NCBI GenBank assembly: GCA_021793155.1
Contig: JAJYTF010000003.1
Coordinates: 124,001 to 188,000 of the forward strand
DNA from: Pseudomonadota bacterium
GTDB taxonomy: Bacteria > Pseudomonadota > Alphaproteobacteria > Rhodospirillales > Magnetospirillaceae
DNA: 64,000 bases
Direction: 5' to 3'
Shown here: in pieces, positions 9,142 to 18,298 of the stretch
How positions within the stretch are numbered: position 1 is the stretch's first letter
How the letters are laid out: each line of letters opens with the position of its first letter
Program-made: the position numbers and the translations under genes
Notes under the pieces: model-generated
What the model was told of the DNA's origin: nothing
The model's database searches: none
The model's input: the letters and a program-made list of their open reading frames with translations, nothing else

Positions 9142-9332
9142 ACCGCGGCTCCCTGATACTTTGCAGCACCACGCCACGAACCTTCAACAGACGGCGGGCT
9201 GGCGCTGTTCCAGCACGGGCGGCATTACAGCGTGAAGCGATTGCATCGGATCACACTGCTGAGCCAGAGCGGCGCTTGAGCTTTTTAAGCCTGAAAAGAC
9301 CTTGACGCAGGTGCGCCTGGGCGCAAACGGCC

Positions 9333-9422
9333 CTAGGAAACGGCGGGTGCCAGCCGAATGGCGAGCGCCACCAGGCAGGCCACGGCCAGGATCAATTCAG
9401 GAAACACCACCGGCTTCGTCAT
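9333..9422 (-). CDS. Possible 29-residue single-span membrane peptide
   Basis: ATG at 9422, TAG at 9333-9335. The product starts MTKPVVFPELILAVACLVAL and is one hydrophobic helix with a basic N-terminus and no Asp/Glu after residue 9. AGGA lies about 12 bases before the start, a little far. The same-strand gene downstream is the hemerythrin. This is a hypothetical call based only on composition and a possible ribosome site. Confidence 0.35.
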   Translation of the reverse strand: MTKPVVFPELILAVACLVALAIRLAPAVS

Positions 9423-9590
9423 CGCTTGCAGGTCCTTTCCGGAAGATCGGTCGTTGGAGGGCAATTAAGCCGGGCGGCCGGGCTCCGAACAATCGGACCA
9501 ACGGTCGAGATTCCAGGGCAGAAGGGCCTAGCCCGTATTTCTCACGCCCAGCGGTTCGATCCTGAGGCCTGGTTCCCGAGAGTCAGGCGA

Positions 9591-9617
9591 ATCGGCCCAC
9601 CACCGGATTGAATTGTG
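9591..9617. repeat. Solo end related to the 7563-7753 element
   Basis: The complement strand reads CCACAATTCAAT, then four bases, then TGGTGGGCCG, matching the terminal repeat of the small element at 7563-7753. No matching opposite end was found nearby, so this is a remnant. The rest of 9142-9711 holds only the small candidate ORF at 9333-9422. Confidence 0.5.
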
Positions 9618-9711
9618 GATGTGGAAAATCGGGACTAGCCACACGCGGGCCTTCATACGACGCAAGTCATGCCAATATTTTTCTCACGTGGTGGCGGTAC
9701 AGAGGCCGGGC

Positions 9712-10794
9712 ATGGAGCATGCGACACGTGACGACGGTCCGACCGGAGGCCGGCCAGGAACGCTGACCGTCGCCTGCTTCGCCCGCATGACCACGCCGGG
9801 TGCCGCCCATTTTCTCGAGGGCGTCACGGCAGAATTGCGCCGCCGCGGACATGGTGTGCGCCTGGCGGGTCCGGATGCGCCGCTCGAGGAGACCTGCGAC
9901 GGAGCCGACCTGGTCATCGTCCACGACGGATTGACCGCCCAACGGATCAAGCAGATTGGCCACCACCGGCGGCGGCACGGTGGTTATCGCCTGTTGTTGC
10001 GGCATGGCGCCTTGCAAGGGCTCGACCCGCGCGGTTTCGACCTGTCTGGGTTCGACGGCGTGCTTGCCGGCAGCCGCGTCATTGCCGACATCTGCCTCGG
10101 CTCAGGGGTTACCGACCGCGCCTGGATCTGGCCCGATGCAGCCGATATCCGGCGGTTTCGCCCCGATCCCGGCGAGATCGAAGGGGACGTGGTGTTCTTC
10201 GGCGCCTGGGGCGACCAGAGCAGAGGCGTCGAATTGCGGCAGTTTCTGCTGGAACCCGTCAAGCTGCTAGGCTTGCGGGCGCGCGTCTACGGGCCGCCGC
10301 TGCCCGCTGCCGCGGTGGCTCAGTTGAATGACGCCGGGATCAGATTCGGCGGCTGGGCCCATCATGATCAAGTGCCTTCGATCCTTGGGCGGTTCCTGTG
10401 CACGATCCACGTCCCCAGCCGGGCCCGCACCCGACTGCTGCCAGGCCTTCCCTCCATCCGCCTGTTCGAGGCGATGGCCTGCGGGGTGCCGCTGGTGTCG
10501 TCGCCGTGGCTGGACTGCGATAGCATGTTCACCGCCGGCCGCGACTTCCTGCTGGCTCGGGACGGGGCCGAGATGCGTCGGCACCTGCGCGCACTGGTGA
10601 ACGACCGGGCATTGCGGGCGGAAATCAGCAGCCATGCGCGGCGGACGATCCTGGCCCGGCACAGCTGCGCGCATCGGGTCGAGCAACTGCTCGATATCTG
10701 CCGCGAACTCGAAGTCCGCCCGCTTCCCCCAAGTTCGGCCGATCCTTTTCTCGCGCGGATCGGCGCCCCCTCTGGCCGCGAGACCCCACGATGA
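9712..10794 (+). CDS. CgeB-like glycosyltransferase coupled to egtBD
   Basis: About 360 residues with a GT-B-like layout. The N-terminal Rossmann part includes LTVACFARMTTPGAAHFLEG. The C-terminal nucleotide-sugar domain has GGWAHHDQVPSILGR and PSIRLFEAMACGVPLVSSPW, the Glyco_trans_1 / CgeB-type pattern. The stop overlaps the egtB start (ATGA at 10791-10794), so it is co-translated with ergothioneine genes. Donor and acceptor cannot be told from sequence. SenB, the selenosugar synthase beside egtB-like senA, was considered, but the N-terminus does not look like SenB as recalled and no selenophosphate synthetase gene is present. The start at 9712 is the best of several; the frame is open to 9613. 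Confidence 0.75.
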   Translation: MEHATRDDGPTGGRPGTLTVACFARMTTPGAAHFLEGVTAELRRRGHGVRLAGPDAPLEETCDGADLVIVHDGLTAQRIKQIGHHRRRHGGYRLLLRHGALQGLDPRGFDLSGFDGVLAGSRVIADICLGSGVTDRAWIWPDAADIRRFRPDPGEIEGDVVFFGAWGDQSRGVELRQFLLEPVKLLGLRARVYGPPLPAAAVAQLNDAGIRFGGWAHHDQVPSILGRFLCTIHVPSRARTRLLPGLPSIRLFEAMACGVPLVSSPWLDCDSMFTAGRDFLLARDGAEMRRHLRALVNDRALRAEISSHARRTILARHSCAHRVEQLLDICRELEVRPLPPSSADPFLARIGAPSGRETPR

Positions 10795-12056
10795 GCCATG
10801 CAGCCCCGCACTTCTTCCCCGATCGTCGTTCCGTAGCGACTGACCGGTTCCTCCAGACCCGCCAGCGCAGCGAGTCGCTCGCCGAACCATTGAGCGCCGA
10901 AGACATGGGTGGACAGTCCATGGCTGACGCCAGTCCGACCAAATGGCATCTCGCCCACACGACTTGGTTCTTTTCCACCTTCCTGCCGCTCGCCCTTCCC
11001 GCGCCCGATTGGGCACGGCTCTACAATTCCTATTATCAGAGCATCGGGCGCCCCTATTCCCGCCCACAGCGAGGCCTGCTGACGCGGCCGGCGTTGCCTG
11101 AGGTGATGACCTGGCGGGCCCGGGTTACCGCCGCGGTCCTCGACCTGGTCGAAACGGCCGGTTCGGCGCAGTGGGCCGAACTGGTGCCGGTGCTGGCCCT
11201 GGGCATCGCCCACGAGGAGCAGCATCAGGAATTGATTCTGAGTGACCTTTTGCATCTTTTTTCGTTCAATCCGCTCGATCCCGTCTATCAGCCGCTTCGC
11301 CCGGCCCGGCACCACCCGGCGGCACCGCTGAAATGGTTCGCCTATGCCGGCGGCGCCCATGCCATCGGCCATGGCGGAGAGGGTTTCGCCTTCGACAACG
11401 AAATGCCGCGTCATACGGTCCAACTGGTCCCCTGGCGCCTGGCCTCGCGCCTGTCGACCAACGCCGAATACCTGGATTTCATCCAGGATGACGGCTACCG
11501 GCGGGCGGAACTCTGGCTGTCGGACGGGTGGGCCACGGTTCAATCGGAAGGTTGGGCCGCCCCGCTCTACTGGCGCTGGCGTGACGGCAAGCCGTTCTCC
11601 ATGACCTTGTCCGGACTTCAGCCGGTCGATCCGGCGGCCCCCGTCGCCCATGTCAGCTACTACGAAGCTGATGCCTTCGCCCGCTGGGCCGGGCGGCGTC
11701 TTCCCACGGAGGCTGAATGGGAGACGGCCGCAGCGACAGCCGACCCGCACACGGGCAACGATCTCTCCACCGGCCTGTTGCGCCCGACAGCGGACAAGCC
11801 GTGCGGCAACGCACCGCTTCAGCTTTTCGGCGATCTGTGGGAATGGACGGCAAGCGCCTATGCGCCCTATCCCGGCTATCGGCCGACGGCCGGGGCCCTT
11901 GGAGAGTACAACGGCAAGTTCATGGTCAACCAGATGGTGTTGCGGGGTGGCTCCTGCGTTACGCCCCGGGGACATGTGCGGGCCAGCTATCGCAACTTCT
12001 TCCCACCCTCGGCTCGCTGGCAATTCACCGGCATCCGCCTTGCGGACGACCGATGA
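10791..12056 (+). CDS. egtB: Ergothioneine biosynthesis sulfoxide synthase EgtB
   Basis: A 421-residue protein with an N-terminal DinB-like iron domain (KWHLAHTTWFF and the HEEQHQE pair supplying the three-His iron site). The C-terminal FGE-sulfatase domain contains RLPTEAEWE, GDLWEWTASAYAPYPGY and VLRGGSC. EgtB joins a sulfur donor to hercynine using O2. No egtA, egtC or egtE is in the window, so whether it uses gamma-glutamylcysteine or cysteine is open. Both neighbours overlap it by ATGA: glycosyltransferase before, egtD after. Confidence 0.95.
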   Translation: MSHAAPHFFPDRRSVATDRFLQTRQRSESLAEPLSAEDMGGQSMADASPTKWHLAHTTWFFSTFLPLALPAPDWARLYNSYYQSIGRPYSRPQRGLLTRPALPEVMTWRARVTAAVLDLVETAGSAQWAELVPVLALGIAHEEQHQELILSDLLHLFSFNPLDPVYQPLRPARHHPAAPLKWFAYAGGAHAIGHGGEGFAFDNEMPRHTVQLVPWRLASRLSTNAEYLDFIQDDGYRRAELWLSDGWATVQSEGWAAPLYWRWRDGKPFSMTLSGLQPVDPAAPVAHVSYYEADAFARWAGRRLPTEAEWETAAATADPHTGNDLSTGLLRPTADKPCGNAPLQLFGDLWEWTASAYAPYPGYRPTAGALGEYNGKFMVNQMVLRGGSCVTPRGHVRASYRNFFPPSARWQFTGIRLADDR

Positions 12057-12973
12057 GCGACAAGTTCCGGTCTGCCGTGTTGCGAGGTCTGGCCCGCCGC
12101 CCCCGGCGCATTCCCTGTCGTTTCCTCTATGACCGGCGCGGCGCCGAGCTGTTCGACGAAATCTGCGGGCTCGATGAATACTACCCGACGAGGACCGAAT
12201 GCGCCTTGCTGGCCCGCCATTCGTCCGAGGTGGCGATGCTGCTCGAACGCCGTCGCCCGCGGCTGGTGGAATTCGGCGGCTGCACCCCCGCCAAGGCACG
12301 GTATCTGCTGGAAACGACCCGCCCACGGGCCTATCTGCCCATCGACATTTGCCGTGAAGCGCTGGCCAACTATGCGTCCGAACTGAGCAGGGAGCGCCCC
12401 GGCTTGGCCGTACTGCCGATCCATGCCGACTTCATGCGACCGTTCGACCTTCCCCCTGGTGATGGCCCGGTGCTCGGCTTCTTTCCCGGCTCGACCATCG
12501 GCAACATGCCGCCCGAACAGGCCATCCGCTTTCTGGCCAGGGTCCGCCACCAACTGGGGCGGGACGGGGCAATGCTGATCGGCGTCGACACCAAGAAGGC
12601 TCATGAACGCCTGTACGCGGCATATAACGACGCGCGTGGCGTCACCTCAGCGTTCATTCTGAATCTGGTCGAACGGATCAATCGCGAACTCGACGGAGAC
12701 CTCGACCTTCGCAACTTCGCCCACAGCGCCCTCTACAATGCCGGGCGTGGCAGGATGGAACTGCACATCGTGAGCCGGCGCCGGCAAGTGGTCCACGTTG
12801 CCGGACGCGCCTATCGATTCGGCTGTGGCGAATCGATCCATGCGGAAGACTCGCACAAATATTCCATGGAAGAGTTTCAGGCACTGGCTCGGCGAGCCGG
12901 CTTCCGCCCGATCGCCGTCTGGTGCGATGCTGAAAGATTATTCAGCCTACACTTCCTGCAGCCGGCAAGCTGA
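12053..12973 (+). CDS. egtD: L-histidine N-alpha-methyltransferase EgtD
   Basis: A 306-residue SAM-dependent enzyme that trimethylates histidine to hercynine, the first step of ergothioneine synthesis. Family signatures are FDEICGLDEYYPTRTE, the SAM-site region LVEFGGCTPAKARYLL, FFPGSTIGNM and the C-terminal IHAEDSHKYSMEEF. It starts in the egtB stop (ATGA). It is slightly shorter than mycobacterial EgtD but complete. Confidence 0.96.
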   Translation: MSDKFRSAVLRGLARRPRRIPCRFLYDRRGAELFDEICGLDEYYPTRTECALLARHSSEVAMLLERRRPRLVEFGGCTPAKARYLLETTRPRAYLPIDICREALANYASELSRERPGLAVLPIHADFMRPFDLPPGDGPVLGFFPGSTIGNMPPEQAIRFLARVRHQLGRDGAMLIGVDTKKAHERLYAAYNDARGVTSAFILNLVERINRELDGDLDLRNFAHSALYNAGRGRMELHIVSRRRQVVHVAGRAYRFGCGESIHAEDSHKYSMEEFQALARRAGFRPIAVWCDAERLFSLHFLQPAS

Positions 12974-12985
12974 ACACCGTTAACC

Positions 12986-13468
12986 TCAAACAGCCTTACC
13001 CGCCGCCAGACAGCGCAGCAGCAGGTCGCGAAGCTGACCGCCGTTCACCGGCTTATGAAGAATGGGTAACCCGCTGGCCGCGGCCTCGCGCAGCCGCTCT
13101 GCGCCGGTATCCCCGGTCACCAGGATGGCCGGGATGGCCTGACCGAATTCCCCTTGGATGGAACGTATGGCCGCCACGCCGGTCTGCCCGTCTTTCAGGC
13201 GGTAGTCGGCAATGATCACATCGGGTGCGCGGCCACTCCTGCGCAGAACCTCGAGCGCCTCTTCGGCCGATCCGGCAGCAATCACCGCGTAGCCCCAGCT
13301 CTCGAAAAGCATCTGATAGCCGACGAGCACGATGGCCTCGTCCTCGATAACCGTGACGAGGGCAGCCTCGTCGGCAGCTGAACCCGCCTGCGCTCGCACA
13401 AAGTGCTCAGAAGGGGTACGGGCATCCACGATTTCGACCTCGCGCACAAAACCTCCTACTTGCTGCAT
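12986..13468 (-). CDS. Single-domain response regulator (receiver only)
   Basis: A 160-residue protein with a 35-residue polar N-terminal tail and one receiver domain: acidic pair in VIEDEA, phospho-acceptor Asp88 in IIADYRL, Thr118 in LVTGD and Lys139 in ILHKPV. No output domain. Receivers of this exact style are normally fused to the C-terminus of soluble kinases like the one at 5290-6495, which lacks a receiver, so it may be that kinase's detached partner. It converges with egtD, 12 bp apart. Confidence 0.9.
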   Translation of the reverse strand: MQQVGGFVREVEIVDARTPSEHFVRAQAGSAADEAALVTVIEDEAIVLVGYQMLFESWGYAVIAAGSAEEALEVLRRSGRAPDVIIADYRLKDGQTGVAAIRSIQGEFGQAIPAILVTGDTGAERLREAAASGLPILHKPVNGGQLRDLLLRCLAAGKAV

Positions 13469-13743
13469 GATTGGCAGCCACCCGAAGCCATACTGCCTCC
13501 GTTCCAGACACGATAAAAGACTTCGGCGGTAATAATCGCCCTATGCCTAATGGTTATGACATATGCGGGGGCCCCAGCCCCGGTCGGAAGAAAAGGCGCG
13601 GGATACAACACCACCCTGCCCGATCACGGCAACCGTCTCGTGGTACTTGGCATAATTCAAATGAGACCGCCTTGAGCGCAGGATATAGGCCAGTCCCGTG
13701 ACGATTGCACTCTCCCGATTTGCCTATGGCTGACGTATCACCC
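13469..13743. other. Intergenic region between the receiver gene and the groEL terminator
   Basis: No convincing gene. It should hold the promoter of the receiver gene, but no clear -35/-10 pair was picked out. Confidence 0.3.
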
Positions 13744-13778
13744 AAAAAGGTTGAGGCCGCGCCTTTCGACGCGGCCTC
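13744..13778 (-). terminator. Rho-independent terminator of groES-groEL
   Basis: Nine-bp arms GAGGCCGCG (13753-13761) and CGCGGCCTC (13770-13778) with an eight-base loop are followed, on the minus strand, by a T5 run (A5 at 13744-13748). It lies just past the groEL stop. Confidence 0.85.
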
Positions 13779-13804
13779 CGCCCCACCTATTGGTGAGAAA
13801 GGAC

Positions 13805-15448
<1,644 letters not shown>

Positions 15449-15463
15449 TCAACAATCCCTTGC

Positions 15464-15751
15464 TCAGGCAATCACGCCCATAATGTCGGATTCTTTCATG
15501 ATCAACAGATCTTCACCGTCGATCTTGACTTCGGTTCCGGACCACTTGCCGAACAACACGCGATCACCCTTCTTGACGTCCAGGGCGATGATTTTGCCAT
15601 CTTCGCCACGCGCCCCCGGCCCGACCGCGACAACCTCGCCCTGCATGGGCTTTTCCTTGGCGGTATCCGGAATGATGATGCCGCCCGCGGTCTTTTCTTC
15701 CTGCTCGAGACGCTTGACCACGACGCGGTCATGGAGCGGTCTGAACTTCAT
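15464..15751 (-). CDS. groS: Co-chaperonin GroES (10 kDa)
   Basis: A 95-residue lid protein of normal length starting [20 protein letters not shown], with the mobile loop [18 protein letters not shown] and the ending [13 protein letters not shown]. The ATG at 15751 follows GGAGGTTGTGA, a strong ribosome site. First gene of the groES-groEL operon. Confidence 0.99.
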   Translation of the reverse strand: MKFRPLHDRVVVKRLEQEEKTAGGIIIPDTAKEKPMQGEVVAVGPGARGEDGKIIALDVKKGDRVLFGKWSGTEVKIDGEDLLIMKESDIMGVIA

Positions 15752-15815
15752 TCACAACCTCCGTTTGAAAAATCCGTTAGCTGGCAAAGAATGCCCTTTT
15801 TCGGCAGAAGCGTTG

Positions 15816-15842
15816 TTAGCACTCCTGCTCGGTGAGTGCCAA
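15816..15842 (-). promoter_or_regulatory. CIRCE operator (HrcA site)
   Basis: TTAGCACTC (15816-15824), nine bases, GAGTGCCAA (15834-15842): the classical inverted repeat bound by the repressor HrcA, with one mismatch. It overlaps the expected transcription start of groES, so HrcA would block transcription until heat stress. Confidence 0.93.
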
Positions 15843-15843
15843 C

Positions 15844-15872
15844 GATCTAGGGGGAGCCAAAGGTTCTGTCAA
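15844..15872 (-). promoter_or_regulatory. Sigma-70-like promoter of groES-groEL
   Basis: On the minus strand TTGACA (15867-15872), a 17-base spacer, then TAGATC (15844-15849), immediately upstream of the CIRCE element. A perfect -35 with good spacing supports housekeeping transcription under HrcA control. Confidence 0.75.
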
Positions 15873-16014
15873 GGCCGAATCGGCCGAAGACCTGGCAGCA
15901 GCCGCCGGGGAGCGCTGCTAACATTTTGTTTTATAAAGAGAAAAAGCTTGAAACGAAGCACCTTGGTCAGATTATCCTGAATCGAGGCAACGCTGTCTTG
16001 GGGAGACCCTGACA

Positions 16015-16275
16015 ATGAATCTTGAGCGGCAATTGCGCGGCTGGCGCCTGACCACGGCGGAGATTCTTTACCATATGCCGGATCATCCGTCCCTGCTGCA
16101 AACCTATGTCTGGCAGGAATTGGACCTGATTCCCGACCTTCCTATGCTGAAGCGCTTCCTCACCTTCTGGGAGGGGCGGCTGGATGGCAGGCTGCATTCG
16201 GTCAAGGTATGCAGCGCCTCGCTGCTCACCCCGGCCGAGCTTCGTATTGCGGCGGGCATCGGCATCGTTCACTGA
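16015..16275 (+). CDS. usg: Usg family protein
   Basis: An 86-residue protein matching the alphaproteobacterial Usg family (LRGWRLTTAEILYHMPDHPS, QTYVWQELDL and LDGRLHSVKVCSASLLTPAE). Usg was named from its position upstream of trp genes in Caulobacter; its biochemical function is not established. No trp genes are nearby here. GGGGAG precedes the start by about ten bases. Its last seven bases overlap the convergent TVP38 gene. Confidence 0.9.
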   Translation: MNLERQLRGWRLTTAEILYHMPDHPSLLQTYVWQELDLIPDLPMLKRFLTFWEGRLDGRLHSVKVCSASLLTPAELRIAAGIGIVH

Positions 16276-16967
16276 CCGGGATCAACCTCGTCGACGACGG
16301 CATCGATGTCGGCACCCAGCGTATGGCCTTGCCGCAGACGCTTATATAAATAGACTCCCAGCGCCGAGGACAGCACGAACAGGGCGACGCTTACCGAGAT
16401 CCGCAGCACGGGGTCCACGTGGATGCCGCTGCCGAGCAGCACGAAAACGATGGTCTGCGGGGCATAGCCGACCAGCGAGCCGATGAAGAACGGCCCCGGA
16501 CGAACCGACGAGACTCCCGCCACCAGGTTGGTCAGCAGATTGCTGCCCACCGGAAGAAAGCGGATCAGGACCGTCATGGTGAAGGGATTGTCACGCAGGA
16601 AGGCGTCGACGCGGCCGACGCGGGCGGCGAACTTGTGCATCACCAGTTCGCGGCCGAGCAGGCGCGCATAGAAGAATGCCAGGATACAGCCGCCCACGGA
16701 AGCCAGCGAGGCCAGCAGCACTCCCCACAGCAGGCCGAAGGCGTAGCCACCCAGGAAGCACACCGCCTGGCGTGGCAGACCGCCCGCCATCGCCGCCGCC
16801 CCCACCAGCAGGAAAACCCCCTCGCCGGCTAGGCCTTGGCCGCGCACTTGCTGGTCGATCCAGTGGGTATCGAGCAGATTGCCTAAGGGCGAAGTTTCCA
16901 GCAGCCAGCCGAATGCCGCCAGGGTAAGCATGAGAAACAGTCCCTTGAGCAGCATCCGCGGTTTCAT
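16269..16967 (-). CDS. TVP38/TMEM64 (DedA-superfamily) membrane protein
   Basis: About 232 residues with several hydrophobic segments and the VTT-domain signature region FLGGYAFGLLWGVLLASLAS followed by FFYARLLGRELV and VLIRFLPVGSNLLTNLVAG. Relatives are inner-membrane proteins proposed to act as lipid scramblases or transporters. The ATG at 16967 was chosen because the open frame upstream only translates the palindromic repeat at 16981-17053. The family 2 glycosyltransferase gene precedes it on the same strand. Confidence 0.88.
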   Translation of the reverse strand: MKPRMLLKGLFLMLTLAAFGWLLETSPLGNLLDTHWIDQQVRGQGLAGEGVFLLVGAAAMAGGLPRQAVCFLGGYAFGLLWGVLLASLASVGGCILAFFYARLLGRELVMHKFAARVGRVDAFLRDNPFTMTVLIRFLPVGSNLLTNLVAGVSSVRPGPFFIGSLVGYAPQTIVFVLLGSGIHVDPVLRISVSVALFVLSSALGVYLYKRLRQGHTLGADIDAVVDEVDPGQ

Positions 16968-16980
16968 GCCGCCCACGCGA

Positions 16981-17053
16981 ATGTCATCTCGAGCGCGACG
17001 AGGGATCTCTTCGCTGCGATGAGATCCATCCGCCCTCCGGTCGTCAGGATGAC
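16981..17053. repeat. Palindromic intergenic repeat (GTCATC...GGATGAC family), copy 1
   Basis: It starts GTCATCTCGAGCG and ends TCGTCAGGATGAC, with GGATCTC and GAGATCC as inner arms. It resembles the element at 27113-27184 in ends and inner arms. It lies between two same-strand genes and extends the open frame of the downstream gene with translated nonsense. Confidence 0.65.
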
Positions 17054-17066
17054 GGAGAGAGGCCAT

Positions 17067-17843
17067 TCAATCCCACTGCTCAATGATCGGCACGCTTGCG
17101 CGCCGCTGCAGCCACATGACGCCCAGCAGGTCAACGATGCCCACCCACAGGCGGTTCCACAGGCCGTACTTGGACAGGCCGCGCTGGCGGGGCCGATGAT
17201 TGACCCGCACGGAAACCACCCTGCCGCCGCGCCGGATCATCAAGGCGGGAAGGAAGCGGTGCATGTGGTTGAACCGCGGCATGTCGAGGAAAGCCTCGCG
17301 GCTGAACACCTTCAGGCCGCAGCCGCTGTCCGGCGTGTCGTCGTTCAGCAGCCGGGCGCGGATGCCGTTGGCCACCCTCGACGAAAGCCGGCGCAAAGCG
17401 TTGTCCTGCCGTTTCTGCCGATGGCCGGCGACCATCAGCCGGTCTCGCCCGGCCGGAGGCTCGGCCAGCAACCGGTCGAGCAGCAGGGGGATGTCCGCCG
17501 GGTCGTTCTGTCCGTCACCGTCCAGGGTAGCGATGACGGGTGCGCGCGCCGCCTTGACGCCGGTGGCCACCGCTTGGCTTTGGCCGCAGCTGGTGCGGTG
17601 TCGGACCATCCGCAGTTCGGGGAAGCGCAGCTTGGCTTCCGACAGGCGGCCCGGCGTCGTGTCGTCGCTGCCGTCATCGACAAAGATGATCTCGAACGGC
17701 CGGCGGCCGTCCAAAGCCGCGGCGATTTCGGCCACCAGCGGCAGAATGTTGTCGGCTTCGTTCTTGACCGGAACCACCACCGCGACCAGCGGCGGCTCCC
17801 GATCGGTGGCGACAGAGGAAGGGGGTGAACTATCCTGGATCAT
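17067..17843 (-). CDS. Family 2 glycosyltransferase (polyprenyl-phosphate sugar transferase-like)
   Basis: About 258 residues with a GT-A fold: AVVVPVKNEADNILPLV, EIIFVDDGSDDTT and the metal-binding LDGDGQNDPAD. It resembles dolichyl/undecaprenyl-phosphate mannosyl- or glucosyl-transferases but has no C-terminal transmembrane pair, only a hydrophobic amphipathic stretch (RLWVGIVDLLGVMWLQ). It probably loads a sugar on a lipid carrier at the inner membrane. The ATG at 17843 was chosen at the start of the conserved domain region; the frame is open to 18044 with low-complexity sequence. The downstream TVP38 gene may share its transcript. Confidence 0.88.
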   Translation of the reverse strand: MIQDSSPPSSVATDREPPLVAVVVPVKNEADNILPLVAEIAAALDGRRPFEIIFVDDGSDDTTPGRLSEAKLRFPELRMVRHRTSCGQSQAVATGVKAARAPVIATLDGDGQNDPADIPLLLDRLLAEPPAGRDRLMVAGHRQKRQDNALRRLSSRVANGIRARLLNDDTPDSGCGLKVFSREAFLDMPRFNHMHRFLPALMIRRGGRVVSVRVNHRPRQRGLSKYGLWNRLWVGIVDLLGVMWLQRRASVPIIEQWD

Positions 17844-18298
17844 CGAACGCGCTAACCAAAGGGCGCCCCTTCTTACAACGAGCGGCAGCCCGGCGGAACC
17901 GCTTTCTTTACCACTACGCCTGCCGGGGGCCCCCAAACGGCCGCCCCATCGATTACTTAATGACCATGGAATACTAGCCGTAAAATTTCTTTTTTTGTTC
18001 TCCTGCCCCATTCGCTTATTGAACGGAGCCCCTCGCGCAAACAAATCAATCTGTGTCGGCTCGCCGAGGCCTGAGGGCAGCCGATGCCGGCCACGGCCCC
18101 GCCAGGATTTGTGCCGCTCTAACCCATCCGATTTCTCTTATTGCGGGGTCCTGTTGGGCGCAAACGGTGAACGAGACAGAAGGATCAACGCAATCTTCAC
18201 CAGAAGGTCGCATCCTGTAGTCGCGCGGCCTCGGCATGCTCACCTCTCTTGACTGCCGGCAGTAGGCCAGGCCGCCCCAGGTTTATTCGGAGACCCGC
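17844..18298. other. Intergenic region between the glycosyltransferase and prkA
   Basis: 455 bp between divergent genes, expected to carry both promoters. No small gene, RNA or clear operator could be supported. Confidence 0.3.

Noticed and set aside
9186-9211. EcfG-type general-stress promoter upstream of the hemerythrin gene
   Set aside because: GGAAC-17-TGTT is one base off the consensus CGTT and about 65 bp from the start; too weak to list as a site.
9712-10794. Assignment of the glycosyltransferase as SenB (selenoneine pathway)
   Set aside because: The N-terminus does not resemble SenB as recalled, the neighbouring sulfoxide synthase is paired with egtD, and no selenophosphate synthetase is present.
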